Origin: M3007 sp044350425
GTDB taxonomy: Bacteria; Bacteroidota; Bacteroidia; Chitinophagales; Saprospiraceae
DNA: 64,000 nt
Assembly: GCA_044350425.1 (NCBI GenBank)
Contig: JBILHS010000001.1
Coordinates: 1 to 64,000, forward strand
Reading direction: 5' to 3'
Position 1 is the first letter of the stretch. Each line of letters starts with the position of its first letter. The notes under the pieces were generated by a model. It had not been told where the DNA came from. It was given only the letters and a program-made list of their open reading frames with translations, and did not search any database. This document shows, in pieces, positions 7,361 through 16,280 of the stretch. The position numbers were made by a program, and so were the translations under genes.

Positions 7361-9178
7361 TTAGAAACGATAACGTTCCAGTAACTTTTCCACCTTCTTT
7401 TGCACCTCCAGATCCACCACCAATTCAGGGGCATGATGAGGTTTTATCCGGGCGTCCAGCACCAGAGGACCCTGGCAGCCCCAGTGCTTATTTTCGGTAA
7501 AAGACCGAACACCGTGCACATCATGACTGGGATTGGCGCGGGTGAATGCCACCCAAACAAAGTTATTGAGTGTAGCAGCCGTGAATTCGCTGTCGTCTAC
7601 CAGAAGGATCATCGGCACATGCTGCAGATCAAACGATTCGAGCGTTAGACAAAGTTCGGTCACCTGTGTCCTGGCCGTTGACTCCACTTCAAATTTGGGC
7701 GACTGAATGGCCAGAATACCCGGATAACAGAACCGGGGCTTGCTAAAGCCCGGTGGAAGTGAAAAGTTGTCCGGCAATTCAGCTTTCAGGGTCCGACGCT
7801 GATCTCCCCGGCAGGCAGCAATGAGTTTCGAACCCGCATTCCAGCCGGAGCCAGAATAGTCGAGGGTATCGATGGTGGTCTTGGTTTGAAAATGCAGATC
7901 CCGGGTAAAATCCACCCGTTCCAGAAAGTGCTGAAAAAAATGGGCAATGTCGTGGGTATCCAGCTTCGGGTCATCTTCGCTGGCAGCAATGAACAGGAAC
8001 TTGGCCAGGGAGGTCTGCCCGGATCCGATGATCCGATTGGCGATGGTCAGGATCTCCTCAGGCACCCGCTCCCGGAAGGGCATATAGCGTTCGTGACCGA
8101 TGGCCAGCAGTAAAGGGTGAACCCCGGAAGCATCCACTGCGTGGATCTCTTTTAAGCCCGGAAATTCCTGCGCGGCCAAAGGTGCCACCAGCTCGTGTAT
8201 CAGCCAGCCAAAGCTGCTGTCTTCCATGGGCGGGCGACCTACTACGCTAAAATGCCAGAGTGGATCTTTTCGATGAAAAACCTTGTGGACTTTCATCACC
8301 GGAAAATCGTGGGTCAGGGAATAATAGCCCAAATGGTCCCCAAAAGGGCCTTCCGGCTTTTGTACGTTTTTCAGGATCTCACCTGTGATGACGAAATCTG
8401 CATCACTGCTCAGGAAATGCCCCTCATTGCGCGTGTAACGAAAGCGCCGTCCCGCCAGCATACCTGCAAAGGTGAGCTCACTTAAGCCCTCTGGCAGCGG
8501 CATGATGGCTGAAAAAGCGTGACTCGGCGGACCGCCCACAAAAATACTGCAACGAAAGGGCTGATCCAGTTGATTGTATTTGGTGTGGTGCACCCCGATG
8601 CCGCGGTGGAGTTGGTAGTGCAGTCCGATTTCTTCGTTTTGGATGTAGTCATTCCCAGAAAGCTGAATGCGGTACATCCCCAGGTTGCCCCCCATGGCGC
8701 CAGGCTTGTCCGGGTCTTCGGTAAAAACCTGTGGCATGGTGACAAATGCACCGCCATCCATGGGCCAACTCTTGATCTGCGGGAGTTTGTCTATGGTCGT
8801 TTCGCTCCAGGTCACGGGAGCACCCAACCTGCTTTTCATCGGCAAAGCCGACAAGGCTGTAAAGGGAGCACCGAGATAACGGCCAGGGTGCTGCAGGAAA
8901 TTGGTGGGATCTTTTTTCAGTTCGATCACCCGCTTCACGGCCTCCAGGGTATGCCTGAAAAGAAACGCGGTGCGTTCAAAAGTGCCATAAATATTGCTAA
9001 CGGCCTGAAACGGGCTTCCTTTTACCCGTTCAAACAGGATGGCAGGGCCTTGTCTGTCAAAGACCTGCCGATGGATCTCGGCGATTTCCAGGTTCGGATC
9101 GACTTCTTCCTGAATTCTGAGTAGCATTCCGTGGCGTTCGAGGTCGCGCACGGCATCACGTAAAGAGGCGTATGACAT
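7361..9178 (-). CDS. UbiD-family decarboxylase
   Basis: 605 residues matching UbiD decarboxylases along the whole length: N-terminal MSYASLRDAVRDLERHGMLL, a GNLGMYRIQL segment near 164, VGGPPSHAFSAIMPLP near 214, and the family signature PEGPFGDHLGYYS with Glu276 and Asp281. UbiD enzymes use prenylated FMN made by UbiX to decarboxylate aromatic acids, classically in ubiquinone or menaquinone synthesis; Bacteroidota use menaquinone. No ubiX or men/mqn gene is in the window, so the substrate is not fixed by context. The start follows from the conserved N-terminus. The neighbouring 35-bp inverted repeat begins 8 bp upstream of the start. Confidence 0.88.
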   Translation of the reverse strand: MSYASLRDAVRDLERHGMLLRIQEEVDPNLEIAEIHRQVFDRQGPAILFERVKGSPFQAVSNIYGTFERTAFLFRHTLEAVKRVIELKKDPTNFLQHPGRYLGAPFTALSALPMKSRLGAPVTWSETTIDKLPQIKSWPMDGGAFVTMPQVFTEDPDKPGAMGGNLGMYRIQLSGNDYIQNEEIGLHYQLHRGIGVHHTKYNQLDQPFRCSIFVGGPPSHAFSAIMPLPEGLSELTFAGMLAGRRFRYTRNEGHFLSSDADFVITGEILKNVQKPEGPFGDHLGYYSLTHDFPVMKVHKVFHRKDPLWHFSVVGRPPMEDSSFGWLIHELVAPLAAQEFPGLKEIHAVDASGVHPLLLAIGHERYMPFRERVPEEILTIANRIIGSGQTSLAKFLFIAASEDDPKLDTHDIAHFFQHFLERVDFTRDLHFQTKTTIDTLDYSGSGWNAGSKLIAACRGDQRRTLKAELPDNFSLPPGFSKPRFCYPGILAIQSPKFEVESTARTQVTELCLTLESFDLQHVPMILLVDDSEFTAATLNNFVWVAFTRANPSHDVHGVRSFTENKHWGCQGPLVLDARIKPHHAPELVVDLEVQKKVEKLLERYRF

Positions 9179-9185
9179 GTTTTTT

Positions 9186-9334
9186 AATATCCAATATCCA
9201 ACAAGGAATTTCCAATGTCCAAGTAGGCGTTGGATTTAACATCTCAACCAAATAAAAGGTTTTTGAACAACCACGAATGCCAAGCGCGAAGCCCTCCCTG
9301 GACATTGGACATTCCTTGTTGGACATTGGATATT
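9186..9334. repeat. 35-bp inverted repeat pair flanking a 79-bp spacer
   Basis: AATATCCAATATCCAACAAG and its continuation at 9186-9220 is the reverse complement, with two mismatches, of GGACATTGGACATTCCTTGT and its continuation at 9300-9334. The pair fills the gap between two same-strand genes, starting 8 bp upstream of the UbiD start and ending 4 bp before the stop codon of the next gene. It looks like a small dispersed repeat, and transcribed through it would form a long hairpin. Confidence 0.8.
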
Positions 9335-9338
9335 TAAA

Positions 9339-9950
9339 TTAGCGCATGGGCGGTTGCCGCCGTTTCCCACCAGGCCGAAATCCCTTTCCTCCCATCTGGG
9401 CCATCATACTAGGGCTCATGGCCTGTCCGGCTTGTTTGAGTTGCTTTTCAACCTCTTTGATCTGGTCTTTGAGCATGGTCTCCGTCACGTGGAGTTTTTT
9501 CAGTTCAGCGAAATGGTTCTGTGCAGCCCGGATATTGTTTTTACCCGCTGCGATCATCACCAGTTGAAGCATGGCAGCGCCGCGCTCATTGTCGGAAGGC
9601 AGGCCGGAATCGAGTGATTTTTTGATCCACATTTCAGCGGTGTTAAAGTCCCGCTTTTGCATGTAGAGCGCTCCCTGGGTCATGTAATACACGCCCTTAT
9701 AGCCCATGAGCAGGATTTTGGGGAAAAAGGTGAGTTTAAGCCTGGCCTCTGCTTCCGGCAATTGTTGCTTGGCCAGCAGTTGGTTGGTAGACAAAATGGT
9801 ACCTAACATCAGATATCCTATGAGCAAAAGTATCCCGACAAGCAGGAAAGGAAAGCCGTACCAAAAACCAAAGGCGCTCCACAAAGCGATGCCGCCCAGA
9901 ATACCGCCCACGATCAGGGCGAAACGGAGGTAAATATTGATAATAAACAT
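9339..9950 (-). CDS. membrane-anchored TPR-like protein, function unknown
   Basis: 203 residues. Two adjacent hydrophobic segments occupy about residues 4-55 (LRFALIVGGILGGIALW and FPFLLVGILLLIGYLML). A helical region follows with TPR-like periodicity (GYKGVYYMTQGALYMQKRDF, then NTAEMWIKKSLDSG, and GAAMLQLVMIAAGK). The tail is Met/Gly/Arg-rich (MMAQMGGKGFRPGGKRRQPP). Such anchored TPR proteins usually scaffold complexes, but no partner is evident. It lies upstream of the UbiD gene on the same strand, separated by the inverted repeat, so co-transcription is possible. Confidence 0.65.
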   Translation of the reverse strand: MFIINIYLRFALIVGGILGGIALWSAFGFWYGFPFLLVGILLLIGYLMLGTILSTNQLLAKQQLPEAEARLKLTFFPKILLMGYKGVYYMTQGALYMQKRDFNTAEMWIKKSLDSGLPSDNERGAAMLQLVMIAAGKNNIRAAQNHFAELKKLHVTETMLKDQIKEVEKQLKQAGQAMSPSMMAQMGGKGFRPGGKRRQPPMR

Positions 9951-10160
9951 GAATGAGATGGGTTTGAAAAAATCGGGGTGAAGGTACGCGGTTTAATTAA
10001 AGCCGGAACCCTAAGGAATAGTATTTGCCACTCAAACCTTAAAAAATGAATCAACATCTGACTTTTGCATCTTTATACCCGTTTTATCTAAGATGTCTGG
10101 ATTACCTCTGCAAAATCCCTGCAGGCTCCGTTCCTTTACGAACACAATTTATACATTCAA

Positions 10161-12644
10161 ATGCGTCTGCTCCTCTGTCTTTTACTGTTTGCTGTAGCAT
10201 GTTCACCCAAAACAATACCTGCCCCTACTCCACCCCTTACAGCAGACCCACCCAAATCAGCCAGTCCCGAAATCAGCACCTTTGCCAGTACCCTTGGAAA
10301 CACCACCGCTTACCCCGGTTACTTCCCCTACTGGTGGGATGAAAAATCAGGCAAGATCTGGTTAGAAATCAGCCGTTTTGATACCGAATTCCTCTACGTC
10401 AATTCGCTTCCAGCCGGTGTGGGGTCCAATGACATCGGGCTCGACCGGGGACAGCTCGGAAGCTCCAGGGTGGTGAAATTTATCCGAAGTGGCAACAAGA
10501 TCCTGCTCATTCAGCCCAACCTGAGCTATCGAGCCAGCAGTACAGACCTCTCTGAACGCCGATCGGTGGAAGAAGCTTTCGCTCAGTCTGTGCTCTGGGG
10601 CTTTACCGTGGCTGCCAAAGAGGGCAACCGTTATCTGGTGGATTTTACCCCATTTTTAATGCAGGACGCGCATGAGGTAAGTGGCACCCTGGCCCGCAGC
10701 AACCAGGGCACTTATACGGTGGAACAGAGTCGTTCGGCAATGTTTCTCGAACGGACCAAAAATTTCCCAAAAAACTCCGAGTGGGAAGCCACGCTGACCT
10801 TCACGGGCAAACCTACCGGTGAATATATCCGCTCCGTCACCCCTACCCCATCGGCTGTGACGGTACGGCAGCACCATTCCTTTGTTGAATTGCCCGACAA
10901 TGGGTACAAGCCCCGGCTGTTCGACCCCAGAAGTGGATATTTTGAAACGACCTGGAGAGATTATTCTGTGCCCATTGGAACGCCAGTCACCCAACGGTAT
11001 ATCCAGCGCCACCGACTGGCAAAGAAAGATCCCGGCGCTGCCATCAGTGATCCGGTGGAGCCCATTGTGTATTATATGGATCCGGGTGCACCGGAACCCG
11101 TCAAATCTGCCTTGCTGGATGGAGCCTGCTGGTGGAATCAGGCCTTTGAAGCCGCCGGTTACCGCAATGCATTTATAGTCAGGGAGTTGCCGGCGGATGC
11201 CGACCCCATGGATGTGCGTTATAACCTGGTGCAATGGGTACACCGATCCACCAGAGGCTGGAGTTATGGCAGTACCGTGAGTGATCCACGAACCGGCGAG
11301 ATCATCAAAGGGCATGTTTCGCTGGGCTCTTTGCGGGTACGGCAGGATTATCTCCTTGCGCAGGGCTTGCGCTCCCCTTTTGATGGGGATCAGGACACGG
11401 ACCCTGTTTCTGAACAAATGGCCTTAGCCCGGCTTCGCCAACTTTCAGCGCACGAGATCGGCCACACCCTGGGACTGGCACATAATTTTGCAGCCAGTAT
11501 GGAGGGTCGTGCTTCTGTAATGGATTACCCGCATCCTTATATCACGCTGACCAGGGAAGGCGAACTGGATTTTTCACAGGCCTATGACGACAAGATCGGC
11601 GCCTGGGACAAACGTGCGATCCTTTATGGGTACCAGGATTTCCCGGCGAACCTCAATGAGGCTGCGGAGCTGGAAAAGATCCTGACAGAAAACAACCAGC
11701 TCGGGTTCCGGCATATCTCCGATGAAGGCGCCCGACCACCCAACAGCGCCCACCCCAAAGCCCACCTTTGGGACAATGGCACGGATGCTACGGATGAGTT
11801 AAAACGTTTGATCAGTATCCGGGAGCTTGCATTGAAAAATTTCGGAACCAAAAGCATTCCCAAAGGCCGCGAAATGGCGGAACTGGAACACGTGCTGGTG
11901 CCACTTTATCTGGCACACCGCTATCAGGTTGAGGCCGTGTCTAAGTCTATCGGTGGGGTACAATATACCTATGCGATGCGGGGGGATGATCAGCCCACCA
12001 ACGAACCGGTTGCTGAAGCAGATCAACAGCGGGCTTTCGAAGCCTTGATGCAAACCCTGCAACCTGATTTTTTAGTCATACCGGAGTCTATCATTCGGCT
12101 GATACCACCCCAACCCATTGGTTTTGACCGGGACCGGGAAATGTTTAAAAGCAATACAGGGGGCTTTTTTGACCCCCTGGCAGCCGCAGCCAGCAGTGCG
12201 GGTCTGAGTCTGGATATGTTGCTGATGCCTGAACGACTCAACCGGCTCTCTGAACAGCAGGCACGGGGAGCGCTGCGATCCTTCACCCTCCGAGCTATAT
12301 TGCAGCAATTGCGGGAGAAACTTTTTACACAGCAAGCCAGCGTGTCACCTATGGAGACTGAAATCAGTCGCTTGATCCAGCAACTTTACCTCCAGCGCTT
12401 GCTTGCGCTGGCGGTATCAGAATCCACCACGAGCACGGTCAAGGGAAATATCTTGTTGGAAATCAATACGATAGAAAAAGAAATTCGTCAAAGACTTACC
12501 GCATCCAAGCAGGTGGACGAGCAAGCCAACCAGACTTATCTACTCCATCAAATCCGTCAGTTTCAAGAGAAGCCGGAAGCTTTCAAGCCATTGCCCGGCC
12601 TGGGGTTGCCGCCCGGGCAACCGATTGGGTGTGGGGAGGAGTAG
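10161..12644 (+). CDS. zinc-dependent metalloprotease lipoprotein (DUF5117/DUF4953 type)
   Basis: 827 residues. The N-terminus MRLLLCLLLFAVACSPKT is a lipoprotein signal with the acylated Cys at 14. A DUF5117-like beta region follows (LYVNSLPAGVGSNDIGLDRG), then the metzincin-type zinc site SAHEIGHTLGLAHNFAAS with His near 431, 435 and 441, and the Met-turn-like ASVMDYPHPY. The C-terminal half is helical (DUF4953-like). Homologues are common in Bacteroidota as cell-surface zinc proteases of unknown substrate. The gene is monocistronic, with about 200 bp upstream and 400 bp downstream free of genes. No T9SS tail is present. Confidence 0.87.
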   Translation: MRLLLCLLLFAVACSPKTIPAPTPPLTADPPKSASPEISTFASTLGNTTAYPGYFPYWWDEKSGKIWLEISRFDTEFLYVNSLPAGVGSNDIGLDRGQLGSSRVVKFIRSGNKILLIQPNLSYRASSTDLSERRSVEEAFAQSVLWGFTVAAKEGNRYLVDFTPFLMQDAHEVSGTLARSNQGTYTVEQSRSAMFLERTKNFPKNSEWEATLTFTGKPTGEYIRSVTPTPSAVTVRQHHSFVELPDNGYKPRLFDPRSGYFETTWRDYSVPIGTPVTQRYIQRHRLAKKDPGAAISDPVEPIVYYMDPGAPEPVKSALLDGACWWNQAFEAAGYRNAFIVRELPADADPMDVRYNLVQWVHRSTRGWSYGSTVSDPRTGEIIKGHVSLGSLRVRQDYLLAQGLRSPFDGDQDTDPVSEQMALARLRQLSAHEIGHTLGLAHNFAASMEGRASVMDYPHPYITLTREGELDFSQAYDDKIGAWDKRAILYGYQDFPANLNEAAELEKILTENNQLGFRHISDEGARPPNSAHPKAHLWDNGTDATDELKRLISIRELALKNFGTKSIPKGREMAELEHVLVPLYLAHRYQVEAVSKSIGGVQYTYAMRGDDQPTNEPVAEADQQRAFEALMQTLQPDFLVIPESIIRLIPPQPIGFDRDREMFKSNTGGFFDPLAAAASSAGLSLDMLLMPERLNRLSEQQARGALRSFTLRAILQQLREKLFTQQASVSPMETEISRLIQQLYLQRLLALAVSESTTSTVKGNILLEINTIEKEIRQRLTASKQVDEQANQTYLLHQIRQFQEKPEAFKPLPGLGLPPGQPIGCGEE

Positions 12645-12778
12645 GGTCGATTTGGGTTGAAATGGTAAAATATGTGCTTATAAGTGGAGTAGTTGGCAAA
12701 AATAAAATAAGAGCAAAATAATAGTATTATAAGTCAGCTTTGTTGCACGAACATTTTTTTAGGTTAGGCTGATTTTTG

Positions 12779-12820
12779 CTGAAATTTTTTCAAATTAGCT
12801 TTCCTTTGAAAAAAATTCAG
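12779..12820. other. AT-rich hairpin in the gap before the conflict-system operon
   Basis: CTGAAATTTTTTCAAA at 12779-12794 pairs with TTTGAAAAAAATTCAG at 12805-12820 (15 of 16 positions), leaving a 10-base loop. It lies 135 bp after the metalloprotease stop in an AT-rich 405-bp gap (12645-13049). It lacks a downstream T-run, so it may be a weak terminator or a protein-binding palindrome. The rest of the gap holds only the promoter-like box at 12960 and no open frame of note. Confidence 0.55.
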
Positions 12821-12959
12821 AATCCTAAGGGGTGATGCGCCAAATAAAATGTATTCGAACAAAATAGTTACGATCAACTTTGAATTTCAAAAATTGCAGA
12901 TTTTTACTTGGATTTTGTGAGCTAATAACTTTAGCAATCAAAGCATCATTCAAATTTAC

Positions 12960-12968
12960 TATATTTGC
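12960..12968 (+). promoter_or_regulatory. candidate Bacteroidota -7 box for the defence operon
   Basis: TATATTTGC matches the TAnnTTTG consensus of the primary sigma factor in this phylum and lies 82 bp before the first gene of the TIR/MoxR/ROCO operon. I find no convincing TTTG at the usual distance upstream (a TTTA at 12930 is too far), so the call rests on one half-site. No repeated operator is evident near it. Confidence 0.4.
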
Positions 12969-13049
12969 AGTCTGTTTTCTGTTTAGCCATTTCCATGCCT
13001 TTAATTTGTTTCACTTGATTGAAATAAACGTATAATCTAAAAAGTCAAC

Positions 13050-13841
13050 ATGAGTCAACCTGTTAATAGCAATCAAAAACCTCCAAAGTTTGAATTGTGC
13101 TTCCCATTGGACAGCCAGAAAGACTACGTTCAAAAAGAACTGGATCAAGTACAATCCATCATTAGTCGGATGGCGACCAATTCCTTTCAGTGCAAAGGTT
13201 GGGCAATAGGCATTGTGACCATTGTTTTGGCCATCAACAAAGACACCATTTTGCTCTCCGGCATTCAAAGCCTCATTTTGCTACTTCCTATTTTCGTTTT
13301 TTGGTACTTGGATGGCTTTTTCCTTTATACGGAACAACGTTACCGCGACCTTTTTAATGATGTAGTGGCAAAGCGTTTTTACAAACTGGAAGGTGAGACG
13401 CAATCAGATTGGAGTAAACTGTTTGACTTCAACTATACGCGCTACGAAGACGTATCTGTTCGCAATAAAAGTTTCTGGTTCTCGCATATTCCAATGTATG
13501 TAAAGAATCGTTTGGTACGTTTGGGTTATTGGCTTCTGCGAAATAGTAAAAATGCACCTCCAAAGATAAGCACGATTGCCTCCGTCATGTTTTCCAAGAC
13601 CTTGACTCCTTTTTATTTGCTGCCTACGGCATTTGTGCTTTTTACTGCCTTCAAGGGGGAAATATTGCCAGAAGCAAAGCAGCTGAAAGAGCCTGTTTCG
13701 ATACACTTGGATAGCACAACCTTGCAATTGCTATTGAAAAATGCTCAAACTCCGCTTAACATACATGTCACTATGGAAAAAGAGCACCCACAGCCCGAAC
13801 CGCCTCCTGCTAAAGGAGAAAAACCAAAAGAGGGAAAATGA
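13050..13841 (+). CDS. membrane protein of the conflict operon (SLATT-like layout)
   Basis: 263 residues. After a soluble N-terminus with helix YVQKELDQVQSIISRMATNS come GWAIGIVTIVLAI and SLILLLPIFVFWYLDGFFLY, two membrane segments joined by a short loop. A cytoplasmic charged region follows, then a third hydrophobic segment near 190-205, and a Pro/Lys-rich tail ending PPPAKGEKPKEGK. Two close membrane helices followed by a helical domain recall pore-forming SLATT-type effectors, but I cannot prove that family. It is the first of five co-directional genes, 62 bp before the TIR gene. The position fits a membrane effector or anchor for the NTPase system. Confidence 0.6.
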   Translation: MSQPVNSNQKPPKFELCFPLDSQKDYVQKELDQVQSIISRMATNSFQCKGWAIGIVTIVLAINKDTILLSGIQSLILLLPIFVFWYLDGFFLYTEQRYRDLFNDVVAKRFYKLEGETQSDWSKLFDFNYTRYEDVSVRNKSFWFSHIPMYVKNRLVRLGYWLLRNSKNAPPKISTIASVMFSKTLTPFYLLPTAFVLFTAFKGEILPEAKQLKEPVSIHLDSTTLQLLLKNAQTPLNIHVTMEKEHPQPEPPPAKGEKPKEGK

Positions 13842-13903
13842 TAATTGATTAAGTGTGCTTTAATTTTGTAAAAATTGTCTCTCTCCCTTTTAATTTTACA
13901 TTT

Positions 13904-15313
13904 ATGCCCGTAAACAAGCCGCTGAACATTTTTATTTCCTATTCAAACAATGAGATTGATCGCTCCCAACTAAACGAGTTGGTAAAGATGTTGCAACCAT
14001 TGGAAGAAAATAAAAAAATAAAAATATGGGATGACTCACACATTTTAGCGGGTGAGTTGTGGGACAATGAGGTGAAAGAAAACTTGAATTCGGCAAATAT
14101 TGTATTGTTATTACTCAGTCCGGACTTTTTAGCATCCAGATATATTAACGATACCGAATTAACCATAATTTTTGATCGTCGAGATAAAGAAGAATGCAAG
14201 GTAATTCCAATATTATTGAGAAATTGCCTCTGGGATCAAGACAAGCGTATTAAAGAAGCCGCCATTATTCCAAAGGACGTTAAAAGCAGAAAGTTATTGC
14301 AAATAGCGGCTTGGGAAAGACCGAATGATGCATTTCATAATATCGCAAAAGAACTTGAAACCCTTATTCTAGATATTCAAAATAGCATCGAAATTCTGCG
14401 CTCTCAATCAAACATTAAGCCAAACGATGATCTCACAAGTATCTGGCATACCTTTTTCTTAAACAAACATTTTAAAAAAACACTTGAAATAGCTCCATTA
14501 ATGAGTGTAAACAGCGACCGTGGAGAGCATTACTCCCGAAAACTGTTGCAACATTTCAAAAAGCATAAGGACAAATCTGAAAATTTAGTTTATTTAATTA
14601 GTGCTTGTCCAAAGCAAAATCCTGCAAGTATTGCAAAACGTTTGGTGTACTTTTTTGATGATGATTTTACTGATTACATTCGACATGAAAAGTTTCAGAA
14701 TGAAATGCGCACTCTTGACCTGCAGTTAAAATCATCAAAAATAGGAACTTGGAAACTATTTTGGCAGGACTTTCAGCGTGACTTTTTGAAAACGGATGTA
14801 GATGAAGAGCAGTTTTTTGCAAATCCATCCGATTGGTTAGAAAGACAAAACAGGGTCGCTTTAGCATTCCGGATTGAAGAAAATATTTGGGGAGACGTTA
14901 GCGAAGTGCATGAACACTTACAGTTTATTCTTGAAAAATTTGACGGATTACCTACAAAATACCGCAAATTCGTCTTCTTTTTTGTTTTTCGTTTCCCTGA
15001 TTTGCATTCCCATCGCTCGGAGGTTTGCCAATGCCATTTGGATTGCCTTGAAACTATTGCAGTGGCTAATGATATTGCATCAGAAGAATTTCATAGAATG
15101 CACATTCATCGTTTAGATGTGGTTAATGAATCTGATGTTAGAGTATGGGCGAATAGTGTTTTAGAATCAGACCATGAGGTAGATACCCTCCTTGAAGAAC
15201 TTCGTAAAAAACTGCCCCAACAAACCAAGACAACCCAAAGCGTTAGTTACGACATGTCAGTGCTCGAAGAAATGCAACGAGCTGCGTATGCACATCTTCG
15301 AACTGCTAAATAA
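13904..15313 (+). CDS. TIR-domain protein with a large unassigned C-terminal domain
   Basis: 469 residues from ATG 13904. The TIR domain (about 7-150) shows NIFISYSNNEIDR, KIWDDSHILAGELW, ANIVLLLLSPDFLASRY and the catalytic-position Glu85 in INDTELT, so NAD-hydrolysing activity is plausible. Residues 160-469 form a helical/beta domain with LVYLISACPKQNPASIAKRL and repeated FRIEENIWGD-like elements. I cannot name it. It resembles accessory regions of ternary NTPase conflict systems (TIR or protease plus vWA plus MoxR) and may tether the effector to the MoxR ATPase, whose gene starts 16 bp downstream. The longer frame starting at GTG 13853 has a non-conserved leader and is less likely. Confidence 0.8.
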   Translation: MPVNKPLNIFISYSNNEIDRSQLNELVKMLQPLEENKKIKIWDDSHILAGELWDNEVKENLNSANIVLLLLSPDFLASRYINDTELTIIFDRRDKEECKVIPILLRNCLWDQDKRIKEAAIIPKDVKSRKLLQIAAWERPNDAFHNIAKELETLILDIQNSIEILRSQSNIKPNDDLTSIWHTFFLNKHFKKTLEIAPLMSVNSDRGEHYSRKLLQHFKKHKDKSENLVYLISACPKQNPASIAKRLVYFFDDDFTDYIRHEKFQNEMRTLDLQLKSSKIGTWKLFWQDFQRDFLKTDVDEEQFFANPSDWLERQNRVALAFRIEENIWGDVSEVHEHLQFILEKFDGLPTKYRKFVFFFVFRFPDLHSHRSEVCQCHLDCLETIAVANDIASEEFHRMHIHRLDVVNESDVRVWANSVLESDHEVDTLLEELRKKLPQQTKTTQSVSYDMSVLEEMQRAAYAHLRTAK

Positions 15314-15328
15314 TAAAACCACCTTATT

Positions 15329-16270
15329 ATGCCCTTTGATTTATATAAAAACACGGAAGATAATCAAAAACTTCCCGCTTTCATTCCTACACAAAAGGAC
15401 GAGACTTACCTCCCTTCCGAGGAACTACAAGCCGCCGTCAACGTAGCCTTAGCCCTCGGCCAACCGCTGCTGATAACGGGCGAACCGGGCACGGGCAAAA
15501 CCCAGCTCGCTTTCCATATTGCCAAGCAATTTGATTTGGGCGACCCATTGGTTTTTCACGCACAGACCAATTCAGTTAAGAAAGACCTCTTTTATCATTA
15601 TGATGCCTTGGGGCATTTCCAGTATGTCCAAAACCAAAAGAACGAAGCACTTTCAGATACTGAGATGGAAAACCGTTTCATTCGATATGAAGCATTAGGA
15701 GAAGCCATTCGGTTGGCAAATGAGGCTGAAGCACCTAAACGCAGCGTAGTGTTGATTGACGAAATTGATAAATCTCCACGTGATTTGCCCAATGATTTGC
15801 TTTTCGCCATAGAAAAGTTGAAGTTTGAGGTGCCAGAAATCCCATCAAAACGCAAATGGGTTTGCCCGACTAAACTGCCACCTATTATCATCATTACCTC
15901 CAATTCAGAAAAGAATTTGCCCGATGCTTTTTTACGCCGCGTAGTCTATCACCATATTAAATTTCCGGAAGACGAAGCGCGGCTCTTGGAGATTCTGCAA
16001 TCCAAAGGAACCAGTATTAACAAAAAATTGGATTTGATGGCTATTGTAAATTATTTTCTAGACATTCGTAAAATGAGCCTAAGCAAAAAACCCGCAACTG
16101 CCGAATTAATCGCGTGGGCAATGCTTTTGTCTCAACTCAAATTCAATACATCCAAGCTCAGTAATCCCTCAAAAATGTCACCATCTGATAAAAAAACGGT
16201 CAAAATTACCTTTGCAGTACTTGCCAAGTCGCGTGAAGACCTGCAAAAGCTCGAAGACAACCTGAATTGA
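15329..16270 (+). CDS. MoxR-type AAA+ ATPase of the conflict operon
   Basis: 313 residues, a compact AAA+ protein. ELQAAVNVALALGQPLLITG leads into Walker A GEPGTGKTQL near residue 51, Walker B VVLIDEIDKS near 142, sensor-1 IIITSNSEKN near 188 and an arginine-finger region DAFLRRVVYHHI. A lid domain follows. MoxR ATPases act with vWA-domain proteins as remodelling pairs, and in vWA-MoxR ternary conflict systems they license an effector after a trigger. Here the vWA-like partner would be the N-terminal part of the next protein, whose gene starts 11 bp downstream. The C-terminus is short, with no extra fused domain. Confidence 0.88.
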   Translation: MPFDLYKNTEDNQKLPAFIPTQKDETYLPSEELQAAVNVALALGQPLLITGEPGTGKTQLAFHIAKQFDLGDPLVFHAQTNSVKKDLFYHYDALGHFQYVQNQKNEALSDTEMENRFIRYEALGEAIRLANEAEAPKRSVVLIDEIDKSPRDLPNDLLFAIEKLKFEVPEIPSKRKWVCPTKLPPIIIITSNSEKNLPDAFLRRVVYHHIKFPEDEARLLEILQSKGTSINKKLDLMAIVNYFLDIRKMSLSKKPATAELIAWAMLLSQLKFNTSKLSNPSKMSPSDKKTVKITFAVLAKSREDLQKLEDNLN

Positions 16271-16280
16271 ACCATTCCAC

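Noticed and set aside
8519..9124. 201-residue plus-strand open frame opposite the UbiD-family gene
   Set aside because: Antisense shadow of a conserved coding region without recognisable motifs.
9255..9300. AATGCCAAGCGCG string resembling the centre of the 22.3-kb compact element
   Set aside because: The match is about a dozen bases without flanking arms; probably chance or a very old remnant.
10656..11417. 253-residue minus-strand open frame opposite the zinc metalloprotease
   Set aside because: Antisense shadow of a strongly supported gene; no domain or signal peptide.
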